Virus record (IMG/VR): IMGVR_UViG_3300024999_000195
Location: 1-42,369 of that record
Strand: one strand, 5' to 3'
DNA length: 42,369 nt
Source: a virus
Shown: positions 8,496 through 16,801 of the stretch, in pieces
Layout: every line of letters begins with the position of its first letter
Position numbering within the stretch: the stretch's first letter is position 1
Notes under the pieces: generated by a model
What the model was told of the DNA's origin: nothing
The model's input: only the letters and a program-made list of their open reading frames with translations
Databases searched by the model: none
Translations under genes and position numbers: made by a program

Positions 8496-8708
8496 ATGAG
8501 TGATTGCGTTAAAGAAAAAGTAACTTATATTTATAATTTTGATCAAATTAATTTCTACTTAAAAAATGGAGTATATCCATTAGAGATTGGAGTTCATCCA
8601 GTCAGTCGTAAGGCGTGGTGCAAATTTTCTTGGGACGGTTCAACAAATATTTTCACAGAATGGTGCAATAGAAAAGTTATATTAAATAAATTGAAGAAAG
8701 AAGGATGA
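8496..8708 (+). CDS. DUF5659-like small phage protein
   Basis: A 70-residue protein with an AAAGGAGGTG site 6 bases before the ATG at 8496; an earlier ATG at 8478 would put the site inside the gene. The order Tyr-rich start, FDQINFYLKNGVYPLEIGVH, then SRKAWCKFSWDGS and a W/N-rich end matches the DUF5659-type pattern (Y..F.L..NG..P...G.H....K.W..F). Such proteins are common near replication and regulator genes of Gram-positive phages and have no proven function. It lies 6 bases before the Rha-like gene and is probably in one operon with it. Confidence 0.5.
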   Translation: MSDCVKEKVTYIYNFDQINFYLKNGVYPLEIGVHPVSRKAWCKFSWDGSTNIFTEWCNRKVILNKLKKEG

Positions 8709-8714
8709 TTTATA

Positions 8715-9872
8715 ATGATGGAAAATAATTTAACAGTATTCGAGCAAGAGTTTGGTTTGACAGTAAACGAAGAAGGTAATGTAACAGTAGGAAGTAAATT
8801 TGTTTCTGAGAAATATGGTAAAAGACATGACAATGTATTGGCAAAAATAGATGGTTTCATTCAAACTATACCAGAATTAGGTCTCCTTAATTTTAAGGAA
8901 ACACAAACTATTGATAAACAAAACAAACAGTCATATAGGGAATATATTATGGATAGAGCTGGTTTTGCAATATTGGTAAATAAATTTTCGGGAGAAGATG
9001 CTTTAAAATTTACTTACGAATATACGAAAGCATTTGAATCAATGACTGAAGAGTTAGAACATAGAAGGAGACAAAGTGTAGAAGTCTTAAATGCTTTGAA
9101 TGAGAAAGACATAAAAATTCAACGCAAGAAATTACTTGAATCGTATTTTGGGAAACGAAAAACTGTAAATACTTTTAAATCATGTAATTATGAAGAATTT
9201 AATAATCTCTTATCAATGTTTGAGGAATATTTATTAAGTATTAGAGGATCAGAAGACAAAAGAATTGAATATATTAGGTTAGTAAATGGATTGACGAAGA
9301 ATCGTAATAAAATTAATCCATCTGACAAAATGTATATGCCAAAAACCACCACATACTCATATTATATTCAAGAATATGACAGAAAGAAAAGTTCTAGTGA
9401 AAATAAATCATATGGTCAGAAGATTAGATATAAAGATGAGATCATAAGAGAACAGCAAAATAAATTAAACTTCTTAGATCCTGATATTGAAGAATTTATG
9501 ATTATTGATAAACATGGGATGTCTAACAATAATCTCTATGAGAAAATAAAAGATAAATATACAAATGATTATAAAACAGTAAGAACAAATACATATAATA
9601 ATTGGATAAAATCATTTCCTTCAAAACAATTAAAACCTAAAGAATTATTAAATATTGATTGGAATAAACCAATTATTGTGTTTTTAAAATTTGATTGTTT
9701 GGAGTCTATAGATGTTCAAAATCTTGCAAAGTCTATTTTAGATCAGGTAATAACTAGGGAGTATGGTGAAGACGATAATATAGTTGAAAAAGTTATAGTG
9801 GAGAGAAATAAAATAGTAGAGTCGTATAAAGATGGTAAGATTTATATATGCATTCAGAATTTTAACTGTTAA
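8715..9872 (+). CDS. Rha-type phage regulator with RusA-like C-terminal domain
   Basis: A 385-residue protein. Residues 10-115 are a Rha (pRha) domain: VGSKFVSEKYGKRHDNVLAK, FKETQT, YIMDRAGFAILVNKFSGEDA, LKFTYEYTKAFESM. Rha proteins act as phage regulators and can interfere with growth in hosts lacking IHF. The middle (about 120-300) is a basic, helical segment. Residues 314-385 look like a RusA Holliday-junction resolvase fold: PIIVFLKF, D333-V-Q-N-L-A-K-S-I-L-D, then E352-D-D. In RusA the motif is DxDN; here the second Asp is Gln335, so cleavage may be lost while DNA binding is kept. The start could be ATG 8715 or 8718. A terminator follows, then a true RusA gene. Confidence 0.65.
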   Translation: MMENNLTVFEQEFGLTVNEEGNVTVGSKFVSEKYGKRHDNVLAKIDGFIQTIPELGLLNFKETQTIDKQNKQSYREYIMDRAGFAILVNKFSGEDALKFTYEYTKAFESMTEELEHRRRQSVEVLNALNEKDIKIQRKKLLESYFGKRKTVNTFKSCNYEEFNNLLSMFEEYLLSIRGSEDKRIEYIRLVNGLTKNRNKINPSDKMYMPKTTTYSYYIQEYDRKKSSSENKSYGQKIRYKDEIIREQQNKLNFLDPDIEEFMIIDKHGMSNNNLYEKIKDKYTNDYKTVRTNTYNNWIKSFPSKQLKPKELLNIDWNKPIIVFLKFDCLESIDVQNLAKSILDQVITREYGEDDNIVEKVIVERNKIVESYKDGKIYICIQNFNC

Positions 9873-9895
9873 AAAATAAATACTTGTACTAACAC

Positions 9896-9920
9896 GAGTG
9901 TCCGTTATGGACACTCTTTT
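9896..9920 (+). terminator. Rho-independent terminator after Rha-like gene
   Basis: A perfect 8-bp stem GAGTGTCC/GGACACTC (9896-9903 with 9909-9916), a 5-nt loop and TTTT. It separates the Rha-like gene from the RusA gene. Confidence 0.85.
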
Positions 9921-9947
9921 ATTGATAAATAAAAGGAGTGAATTAAT

Positions 9948-10376
9948 ATTCCACATTTATTAATTACAATAGACAATAATACATTAGAAAAATATAATAA
10001 ATACTATTTTTCACTATATCCAAGAAGAAGAAAAGAACCAATTCAAACACCACATCACCCATCAATAAATAAATGGATGATTATGAAACGTCCTCAGATG
10101 AATGGATTAAAACAAATCTGGAAGGATTTTATAGTCTGGTTAATTGAAGATTATGGTTATAGCAATATGAATTTAGAATCATGTGCTATGACATTTACAT
10201 ACTACTTTAAAACCAAAGCGAGACATGATACAGACAATTTGTCTCCTAAATTCATTTTGGATGGATTAGCAGAAGGATTTATAGTCGATGATGATTATAA
10301 ACACTTACATACTCTTACTTTGAAGTGTGGATATGATAAGGAACGACCAAGGACAGAAATATTGGTGGAATATTGA
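9948..10376 (+). CDS. rusA: RusA-family Holliday junction resolvase with AUU start
   Basis: About 142 residues. RusA resolves four-way DNA junctions made during recombination and replication. The active-site pattern is intact: RHDTDNLSPKFILDGLAEGF, then VDDDYKHLHTLTLKCGYDKE and a C-terminal PRTEILVEY, giving the DxDN and DD acidic residues. The reading frame opens only after a TGA at 9939-9941, and there is no ATG, GTG or TTG before the ATG at 10077, which would cut off a third of the protein including HPSINKWMIMKRPQMN. GGAG at 9935-9938 places ATT at 9948, nine bases downstream, as the probable start. Its stop overlaps the ATG of the GIY-YIG gene (TGATG). Confidence 0.75.
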   Translation: MPHLLITIDNNTLEKYNKYYFSLYPRRRKEPIQTPHHPSINKWMIMKRPQMNGLKQIWKDFIVWLIEDYGYSNMNLESCAMTFTYYFKTKARHDTDNLSPKFILDGLAEGFIVDDDYKHLHTLTLKCGYDKERPRTEILVEY

Positions 10377-11092
10377 TGGATAAAGAAATTAAAATTATAG
10401 ATCCATATGGTTTTGTTTATATTACAACAAATATGGTTAATGGTAAAAAATATATAGGCCAAAAAATATTTGATAGACATTGGAAATTGTATTTAGGTAG
10501 TGGGAAAAGATTAAAATCTGCTATTAATAAGTATGGAAAAGAAAACTTTAATAGAGAAATAATAGCAATTGCTTTTTCAAAAGAAGAATTGGACAATTTA
10601 GAAATAAATTATATTAATATCAGTAATGCGGTTATTAGTGAAGATTATTATAACATTGCTTATGGAGGAGGAACTAATACAGGATTAAAATTTTCAGATG
10701 AACACAAGCAAAAAATTAGCAACTCAGAAAAAGGTAAAAATGTTTCAGAAGAAACTAAACAAAAAATTAGTAAATCAAAAATGGGTAGAATATTATCAGA
10801 TGAACATAAGCAAAAAATATCTAAATCATTAAAAGGTAAAATAGTTAATGAAGATATTAAGGTTAAAAGAAAGTCTATAAAAGGAATAAATAATCCATCT
10901 GCCCGTTCTGTTGTTCAATTTGATTTGAACGATAATATTATTGCAATATATGGGACAGGCGTAGAAGCACATCTAAAAACTGGAATATTAGGAAATTGTA
11001 TATCTAGGTGTTGTTCTGGTCAAAGAAAAACTTCTGGAGGATTTAAGTGGAAATTTTTAGACGAATGTGATGAGTTAATACATAATAAATAA
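10376..11092 (+). CDS. GIY-YIG homing endonuclease with NUMOD3 and NUMOD1 motifs
   Basis: A 238-residue protein. The N-terminal GIY-YIG nuclease reads GFVYITTNMVNGKKYIGQK, DRHWKLYLGSGKRLKSAINK, NFNREII and a catalytic Glu in ELDNLEINYI. Residues about 100-160 hold three NUMOD3 repeats (GLKFSDEHKQKIS, GKNVSEETKQKIS, GRILSDEHKQKIS), followed by a NUMOD1-like DNA-binding segment (SARSVVQFDLNDNIIAIYG, then FKWKF). This is the SegE-like layout of free-standing HEGs. The ATG at 10376 shares its first base with the RusA stop, so expression probably depends on translational coupling, which would have let it invade without a promoter of its own. Confidence 0.85.
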   Translation: MDKEIKIIDPYGFVYITTNMVNGKKYIGQKIFDRHWKLYLGSGKRLKSAINKYGKENFNREIIAIAFSKEELDNLEINYINISNAVISEDYYNIAYGGGTNTGLKFSDEHKQKISNSEKGKNVSEETKQKISKSKMGRILSDEHKQKISKSLKGKIVNEDIKVKRKSIKGINNPSARSVVQFDLNDNIIAIYGTGVEAHLKTGILGNCISRCCSGQRKTSGGFKWKFLDECDELIHNK

Positions 11093-11116
11093 TAATTATA
11101 AAAGGAAGTGATTATA

Positions 11117-12148
11117 ATGGCAAGGGAAACTTTTAAGAAACAAATAACATCTCCAGAACTCACAGCACAATTTAATCCTAAAAATGTAAAATTAGTAGAT
11201 AAATTTCTAAAATATAAAAATACTTCCAAGAGCGATGGTACGGTAACTGGCTATACATCGGATTTAAATATCTTTTTCACATGGAATTTATTGGAAAATG
11301 ATAATAAATTATTTACTGATATGAAAAAAATTGAATTTGCAGATTTCTTTGGTTATGGAGTAGAAGAATTACGTTGGAGTTCAAATAGATTTAGTAGAAT
11401 ACGTTCTGCTTTAAGTTCATTATCAGAGTTTATTGAAAGATTTTATGATGAAGAATTTTTAAATTATAGAAATATTGTTTTAAAAGCAGTAGATTTAATG
11501 CCTAAGTCTCCTGTTAGAGAAAAGACAATCCTATCTGAAGAACAGATTGATTATTTATTGGATCATTTGAAAAACACATTAAAAAGACCACAAGAGGCAT
11601 GTCTTTTGGCATTAGCTATTAGTAGCGGAGCAAGAGTTAGCGAATTACTTAGATTTAAAACATCTATTATTGACGAAAACAACATTGCATGGGACTTATT
11701 TTTAGAAACCTTAAAACCTATAAAGACGAAAGGTTTTACAAAACAAGGAAAACCACTAATAAAATACATAGTGAAAGATATATTTTTACCATATTACAAT
11801 GATTGGTTAATTGAAAGAGAAAAAGTTATGATTAAATATAATACGGATCATGACTCTATTTTTATAACAAGAGACGGAAAACCTGCAACAATACATACTA
11901 TTAGAGGATGGATTGAAAAGTGGGATGATTTTATGGAAGATTCGATATATTTCCACAATTTTCGACATTATACTGTGACATATTTAACAAAAATTGGTTT
12001 AGAATCCGACTTTATCATTGAAATTATGGGATGGAGCAGTTCTGAGATGTATCGAATTTACAATGATCTTACAGCAAAAGATAGACAATGGAAAGGTTTG
12101 GATAAACTTAAAGCTCATTTAGATAATAAAGAAGTAATTGAAGAATAA
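11117..12148 (+). CDS. int: tyrosine recombinase (phage integrase family)
   Basis: A 343-residue protein; ATG 11117 follows AAAGGAAGTG at ideal distance. An N-terminal SAM-like core-binding domain (residues about 20-125) precedes the catalytic domain. Visible catalytic residues are Arg173 (SSGARVSELL), His280 and Arg283 (HNFRHY), Trp306 in place of the usual second His (MGWSSSEMY), and the nucleophile Tyr315 (RIYND). A Lys in KTKGFTKQGK fits the beta-hairpin lysine. Such enzymes integrate phage DNA or resolve dimers. It is encoded with RusA and the primase-helicase rather than at a genome end, and no attachment site was recognised, so chromosome or plasmid dimer resolution remains possible. 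Confidence 0.85.
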   Translation: MARETFKKQITSPELTAQFNPKNVKLVDKFLKYKNTSKSDGTVTGYTSDLNIFFTWNLLENDNKLFTDMKKIEFADFFGYGVEELRWSSNRFSRIRSALSSLSEFIERFYDEEFLNYRNIVLKAVDLMPKSPVREKTILSEEQIDYLLDHLKNTLKRPQEACLLALAISSGARVSELLRFKTSIIDENNIAWDLFLETLKPIKTKGFTKQGKPLIKYIVKDIFLPYYNDWLIEREKVMIKYNTDHDSIFITRDGKPATIHTIRGWIEKWDDFMEDSIYFHNFRHYTVTYLTKIGLESDFIIEIMGWSSSEMYRIYNDLTAKDRQWKGLDKLKAHLDNKEVIEE

Positions 12149-12152
12149 ATAA

Positions 12153-12210
12153 AGTAGGAAGTATTCGGGGATTAAAATTACAACTTAATCCCTCCTTCCC
12201 TTATCCTACT
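12153..12210 (+). terminator. two-part hairpin after the recombinase gene
   Basis: An inner perfect 8-bp stem (GGGATTAA at 12168-12175 with TTAATCCC at 12185-12192) lies inside an outer 7-bp stem (12153-12159 with 12204-12210). It starts five bases after the recombinase stop but lacks a T run, so it is a weak terminator or RNA stabiliser; an attachment-site role cannot be shown from the sequence. Confidence 0.4.
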
Positions 12211-12343
12211 CTCCATCCACCAAATAAAATAAAAGGACATTTTCATAGGATATTTGATACTCTAAAAGTGGCTTGTAGCAAGGATTTTATAAATCGTAAT
12301 GTTTATACAAATATAAAAATTTAATAATAATTTAAGATAGATT

Positions 12344-12374
12344 AAAACACCTTGAGATAATTAAGGTGTTTTTT
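12344..12374 (+). terminator. Rho-independent terminator upstream of primase leader
   Basis: A perfect 10-bp stem AAAACACCTT/AAGGTGTTTT (12344-12353 with 12363-12372), a 9-nt loop and a T run. The stretch 12211-12343 before it has no gene or clear promoter. Confidence 0.8.
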
Positions 12375-12417
12375 GATGTGTCTTAAATCTGACACAAATT
12401 TAATAACAAAACTCAAG

Positions 12418-12596
12418 AACTACTTAGAGAGTAGTTGAAAAACTATTCTAACATTTCTTTCTTTTCTTATTAGTGATAATAAGGTTGCGAGAGAAGAGTT
12501 AGGAGCAATTTTAACTTTTCTCTAAGTAGTTTTGTATGTTCAATTCGATATCGCAACTATTGTTTTGAACTTGAAATTACTAATAAAATAAGAAAG
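12418..12596 (+). promoter_or_regulatory. structured leader that can mask the primase-helicase ribosome binding site
   Basis: Four pairings can be read directly. P1: 12457-12474 with 12579-12596 (16 of 18 pairs). P2: GTTGCGA 12484-12490 with TCGCAAC 12551-12557. P3: 12491-12501 with 12512-12522 (11 bp with one G-U). Upstream, 12419-12430 can pair with 12519-12530 (12 bp), which crosses P1 and competes with P3; alternatively 12418-12423 forms a local hairpin with 12431-12436. The 3' arm of P1 covers the purine-rich ribosome binding site just before ATG 12607. Mutually exclusive folds suggest translational or transcriptional control; a replication-origin role is the other possibility. No known riboswitch class was recognised. 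Confidence 0.55.
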
Positions 12597-12606
12597 AAGT
12601 GATAAA

Positions 12607-15240
12607 ATGATAAAATTATCTTTAGACACGGTATGTTGGAATCGTAAGCCAAAAGGAAAACCAGAAATAGGTGCAATTAGTTTGTCTATTCCTAAGAATA
12701 TTGTTAAAATTAGTATTGAAGATTTTGCGAAGAATGTTGTTCAACCTTATGGTAAAAGTTGGAGTCCTACTATTTTTAAGGATGGAATAAGAAGTAATGA
12801 TACTTTTGTATCTCAACAGGTATTTTGTCTTGATATAGATGAAGGAATTGCCTTTGATGATATGTTAGAAAGATGTGATAAATACAATATTATTCCTGCA
12901 TTTGTTTATACTACATTTTCAAGTGCTTATAACAATAATAAATTTAGAGTAGTATTTGTATTAGAACATAATGTAGAAGATAAAAGAGTAAGGGAATTAG
13001 TTCAATTAGCGTTAATGAAATTATTTCCTGAAGCAGATAAAGCATGTAAGGATGTTAGTCATTTATTCTTTGGAGGAAAAGAATTATTATACACTAATTA
13101 TGATAGTAGGATTAATACTCCTGAATTAATAGATAGTATGATTGCTTATATTTATTCAACTGATAATGCTCATGCTACAAGGAGTATAAAAGATTTCTGC
13201 TCTATAACTGGAATAAATATGATTAATGGTTTACCTAATATTAAAATAATTGAAGAAGATGGTGATAATACTATGGATAATAATTTGGTCAATATTGGTG
13301 ATTTGGACACTCATCCTATTATATACTATAGGAGTGTCGATCAAATCACCAAAAACTATAGTATTGATTTTAGTGAGGAAACAATTATGAAACCAATAAA
13401 TGATAATACTCCAAAATCTAAATCATCAAAAACAAAATATAATGTAACAGATACTAAAGAAGTTAGAAACAATCTTGTTAAACATTTTAGTTGGGAAGAT
13501 TTAGAAGATAATTGTAAATTATATAAAGAATTCTCCAATAATATTCATTGGGCATATCATTTAGAATTATTTGGAATTGCAACAAATTTACTTGCCATTG
13601 AAGGTGGAAGAAAGAAATTATTTGAAATATTAAATCAAAATGAAAAATATGATATAAAGAATTGGGATTATCAATGCAATTATATTGTAAAGAAAAATTA
13701 TGCACCACAAAGATGTAATAATTTTTGCCCTCATAAAAATGAGTGTGAACATGCTATAAATATGATATGGCAAGCAAAAATACCTAGAGGGCGTATAAGT
13801 GTTCTATCTACTCCTATTCTTAAAACATTAGAACAAGCAGAACAGGATTTATCAGATGCTTTTGAAACCATTCAAGCAACAGGTAAGGTTGGAGAAATAT
13901 ATTGTTTGAAAGCAGTTACAGGATTAGGAAAAACACAAATGTATCTTAATGTTAAGAATACCACTATAGCCGTACCAAATCATAAATTAAAACTTGAGAT
14001 TTATGATCGTTGTTTAGAAGCAGGAAATGATGTAGTAATGACACCTTCACTGCCTGAATTACCAGAAGAACAAAGTGTTAGAATTAGCAAACTTTATAAA
14101 ATAGGAGCATATAGAGCTGCCACAAAATATATTCACGATTTAGCATTGGTTAATCCTAAAGTTAAAGAATATATCGCACAGAATGAATCTGCATTGAAAT
14201 CATATAAAACATTGGTTACTACTCATTCTAAATTATTATATTTACAAGAAACAAATAATGATACTGTGATAATTGATGAAGATATTTTATCAAATTTGAT
14301 TAATGTAGACTATGTTTATACAGCAGATTTGATGCAATTAGAAAGAGAAGCATTTTCTGAGAAGACACAAAATATTATTGATGATTTATTAATGTCTGTC
14401 AAGAAAGCAAAATGTAATATTATACAAGAGATGCCTAGTTATTTAATTAAGAATAAAGAAGTTTATAGTGTAATATTATCTCATACAAATAGTTTTAATA
14501 CTAATGTTTTAGGATTCTTAGATTGTACTCATTATATTAAATCTTATAATTCTAAAAAGCAAGAAATAATTAGTTTTGTAAATAGAAGAGTACTACCTAT
14601 AAATAAGAAAATAATTTTAATGTCAGCAACACTAAACGAAGAAATATGTAAGCTGGTATTTGGAGATCGTATGATATGGGTAGATTTAGGAGAAGTTGAG
14701 TTAAAGGGGAATATAGTTCAATATCCGCAAAAGAGTTTTAGTAGGTTTCAGATTAAAGAAAATAAGGATTTAATACCTTTAGCACAAAATATTGTAGGAG
14801 AATTACCAACCATTACATATAAATCATTAGCCAATAAATTTAATACAATTGCTACTTTTGGAGCAACAGCAGGTTTGGATAGTATGAAGGGTCAGAATAT
14901 CGCTGTAATTGGGACACCTCATGTCTCAGAAATTGTATATTTATTATTTGCTAATGCTTTAGGGTTAAAACCAAAGTTGAATGACGCAACAATGCATTAT
15001 ACAAAGATAAAAAGGAATGGCTTTGAATTTTATTTTAATACCTACAGCGAAAATTTATTACTTCGAGAAATTCAAATTTATATTATTGAATCTGAGTTGA
15101 CTCAAGCAATTGGTAGAGCAAGATTGCTAAGAAATGATTGTACTGTAGTAGTATTAAGTAATTTACCTATACAACAGGCTCAATTTGTATATTTGACAAA
15201 TGAAGAGATTGCTTCATTAAAAAAATGTAAGAAAGAATAA
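12607..15240 (+). CDS. primase-helicase fusion (AEP-like primase plus superfamily 2-type helicase)
   Basis: An 877-residue replication protein. The N-terminal third has a primase-like metal site, CLDIDEG with Asp76 and Asp78, followed by FVYTTFSSAYNNNKFRVVFV, the order seen in archaeo-eukaryotic-type primases. A Cys/His cluster (CNNFCPHKNECEH, about 369-381) may bind zinc or Fe-S. The helicase half has Walker A G439-L-G-K442-T, Walker B-like D557-E-D, motif III M672-S-A-T-L, and motif VI Q833-AIGRAR839, all superfamily 2 signatures. It would unwind and prime phage DNA. The weak ribosome binding site lies in the 3' arm of a long leader hairpin. The RusA and recombinase genes upstream form the same replication-recombination block. 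Confidence 0.75.
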   Translation: MIKLSLDTVCWNRKPKGKPEIGAISLSIPKNIVKISIEDFAKNVVQPYGKSWSPTIFKDGIRSNDTFVSQQVFCLDIDEGIAFDDMLERCDKYNIIPAFVYTTFSSAYNNNKFRVVFVLEHNVEDKRVRELVQLALMKLFPEADKACKDVSHLFFGGKELLYTNYDSRINTPELIDSMIAYIYSTDNAHATRSIKDFCSITGINMINGLPNIKIIEEDGDNTMDNNLVNIGDLDTHPIIYYRSVDQITKNYSIDFSEETIMKPINDNTPKSKSSKTKYNVTDTKEVRNNLVKHFSWEDLEDNCKLYKEFSNNIHWAYHLELFGIATNLLAIEGGRKKLFEILNQNEKYDIKNWDYQCNYIVKKNYAPQRCNNFCPHKNECEHAINMIWQAKIPRGRISVLSTPILKTLEQAEQDLSDAFETIQATGKVGEIYCLKAVTGLGKTQMYLNVKNTTIAVPNHKLKLEIYDRCLEAGNDVVMTPSLPELPEEQSVRISKLYKIGAYRAATKYIHDLALVNPKVKEYIAQNESALKSYKTLVTTHSKLLYLQETNNDTVIIDEDILSNLINVDYVYTADLMQLEREAFSEKTQNIIDDLLMSVKKAKCNIIQEMPSYLIKNKEVYSVILSHTNSFNTNVLGFLDCTHYIKSYNSKKQEIISFVNRRVLPINKKIILMSATLNEEICKLVFGDRMIWVDLGEVELKGNIVQYPQKSFSRFQIKENKDLIPLAQNIVGELPTITYKSLANKFNTIATFGATAGLDSMKGQNIAVIGTPHVSEIVYLLFANALGLKPKLNDATMHYTKIKRNGFEFYFNTYSENLLLREIQIYIIESELTQAIGRARLLRNDCTVVVLSNLPIQQAQFVYLTNEEIASLKKCKKE

Positions 15241-15399
15241 ATCCCACAACAAAAGTCCCATCTCAAATCAATCCACAATCCAATCACACGCTCCAGAATC
15301 GTCTGTGTTGGGTTAAAATTTATTATTGGTATGATTGTATGGGTCTAAATGATTTTGAGTTTTTAGAGATGATTAAATTAATAAAAGCACTAAAGAAAA

Positions 15400-15425
15400 G
15401 AGACTCTAATCCAACTTAGAGTCTC
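15400..15425 (-). terminator. Rho-independent terminator of the P63C gene
   Basis: A perfect 10-bp stem (15400-15409 with 15416-15425, loop of 6). Reading the minus strand, it follows the P63C stop and is trailed by TTTTCTTT. It could also stop plus-strand readthrough from the primase gene. The gap 15241-15399 holds nothing else I can support. Confidence 0.8.
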
Positions 15426-15433
15426 TATGATAA

Positions 15434-16387
15434 TTAATTGCAATTGCATATTATTTCATTTTCAACAACATCAATTCCATCTTTCTCAATATTGTCATAA
15501 ACACAATATCTCTTATTAAAAATCGCCTCAAATTCCTCCCATGTATCACTTATCATCATTAATGTAATTACAGATGACAAATGCTTATCTAAATGAGGAA
15601 TACCAGTATTATCTGTTAAGTATTGATGATGTCTATGTAAACGATGTAATTTACTAGTATTTGTTTTATTTTTAACTAAAGGATTTTTCTTTTTAATCTC
15701 TTCAATGACTGGTTCTGGTAATACATCGTAAACAAATTTATTTGTATATTGTCCAACTAAAGGAGATTTTGCTTTTCCTTTATAATCCCATCCTTTTAGT
15801 CTAAACATTTCTTTATAGAATTCATCTGGAAATCTTCTAGTCCAAGGGAGATATTCTTCTCTAACATATAATGATAATAGTTTTTGAAGTTCATCTTTCT
15901 CCCTTTCTGATTGATATCCAGTGGCCTCATCAATAAGTGCTATCACCCCGATTTTTGAAAGAGAGCGAACAAGAATTTCACTTACAATTGCTAATAGTTC
16001 TTGATTTTGTGTTAATACTCCATCTATTCTGGCTTGTAAAAATATATCGCAAATAGTTGGAAGTATTGTTGCTTTATATCCATCTAGTATTCTCTTATCT
16101 CTAGATATATACTTTATTGAAAAATTCTCGCCAGTGCTTAAAGCCTTATCTACGTAGGGTTTGAGGTTGTTTGAGGTCATAAAAATAGGCAAATTCTCGC
16201 CAGTCATAAATTCGCTATTTAAAGAACCTCTTGATCTATCAAATGCTTTAAACATAGCTCTACTAGATAATATTCTTGTGCCATCCTCTAAAACTGCACA
16301 AGTTAAGGATTTATCTCCAATAGTAATTTTACCAAAATGAGTTGCTTTTAGAATTTGTTCTTGATTTGTTTCTGTAGTGTTTTCCAT
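15434..16387 (-). CDS. P63C-domain phage protein
   Basis: A 317-residue protein on the opposite strand to its neighbours. The C-terminal half has the P63C signature: SLYVREEYLPWTRRFPDEFY, KEMFRLKGW, then VYDVLPEPVIEEIKKKNP, then HRHHQYL and GIPHLDKHLSSVITLMM. The N-terminal half begins FGKITIGDKSLTCAVLEDGT, RILSSRAMFKAF, a layout seen in phage and plasmid P63C proteins of unknown function. The ATG is preceded by AAGAAAGAAGG. Transcription would start about 220 bases upstream from a TTTACA-17-TATAAT promoter, leaving a long leader, and end at the terminator at 15400. Back-to-back promoters with the ribbon-helix-helix gene suggest a regulated switch. Confidence 0.7.
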   Translation of the reverse strand: MENTTETNQEQILKATHFGKITIGDKSLTCAVLEDGTRILSSRAMFKAFDRSRGSLNSEFMTGENLPIFMTSNNLKPYVDKALSTGENFSIKYISRDKRILDGYKATILPTICDIFLQARIDGVLTQNQELLAIVSEILVRSLSKIGVIALIDEATGYQSEREKDELQKLLSLYVREEYLPWTRRFPDEFYKEMFRLKGWDYKGKAKSPLVGQYTNKFVYDVLPEPVIEEIKKKNPLVKNKTNTSKLHRLHRHHQYLTDNTGIPHLDKHLSSVITLMMISDTWEEFEAIFNKRYCVYDNIEKDGIDVVENEIICNCN

Positions 16388-16611
16388 ATGTTTTTATTCC
16401 TTCTTTCTTATAATTTAATTATTTTTGTGTTTGTATAATTTGTCACTTACAAGGGATGATAAAATTTTTACATTCCTTTAAAGGTGGTGTATGTCTTGCC
16501 CTCTCCTTTTTATTTTACTCCCCTTATGTACCTTTGTCTACTCAGGCCCATCTCTAATAATATTTCTCACTTCCTTTCTATATTGTATTTTATATTTGTA
16601 TCACCTTTATT

Positions 16612-16640
16612 ATTATACATGGATAAGTTTGATTTGTAAA
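16612..16640 (-). promoter_or_regulatory. sigma-A-type promoter for the P63C gene
   Basis: On the minus strand TTTACA (16640-16635) is followed after 17 bases by TATAAT (16617-16612). It gives a leader of about 220 bases before the P63C ATG; that leader carries two Shine-Dalgarno-like tracts followed by very short open frames. Confidence 0.6.
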
Positions 16641-16657
16641 GCATAAAATAAAATTAA

Positions 16658-16686
16658 TTGACATATCTAATGTGGGATAGTAATAT
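16658..16686 (+). promoter_or_regulatory. sigma-A-type promoter, divergent from the P63C promoter
   Basis: TTGACA (16658-16663), 17-base spacer, TAATAT (16681-16686). Its -35 lies only 17 bases from the -35 of the opposite promoter, so one bound regulator could control both. It points toward the ribbon-helix-helix gene. Confidence 0.55.
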
Positions 16687-16742
16687 AGTTATTGTAGGTG
16701 GTTGATTAGATGAATTGATAATCTTTTCTCACTCCGTAAATA

Positions 16743-16778
16743 CATATGTGGTTACAACATATGAAATTCTGGTATAAT
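16743..16778 (+). promoter_or_regulatory. second promoter with extended -10 before the RHH gene
   Basis: TGGTATAAT gives an extended -10 with TATAAT at 16773-16778, about 24 bases before ATG 16802. Two CATATG palindromes (16743-16748 and 16758-16763) flank the -35 zone and might be operator half-sites, though this hexamer is common in the window. Confidence 0.5.
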
Positions 16779-16801
16779 AAAAACAGAATGGAGTGATATA
16801 A

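Noticed and set aside
12153-12343. Phage attachment site next to the recombinase
   Set aside because: The hairpin is near the recombinase stop, but no core repeat or tRNA-like segment can be identified without the host sequence.
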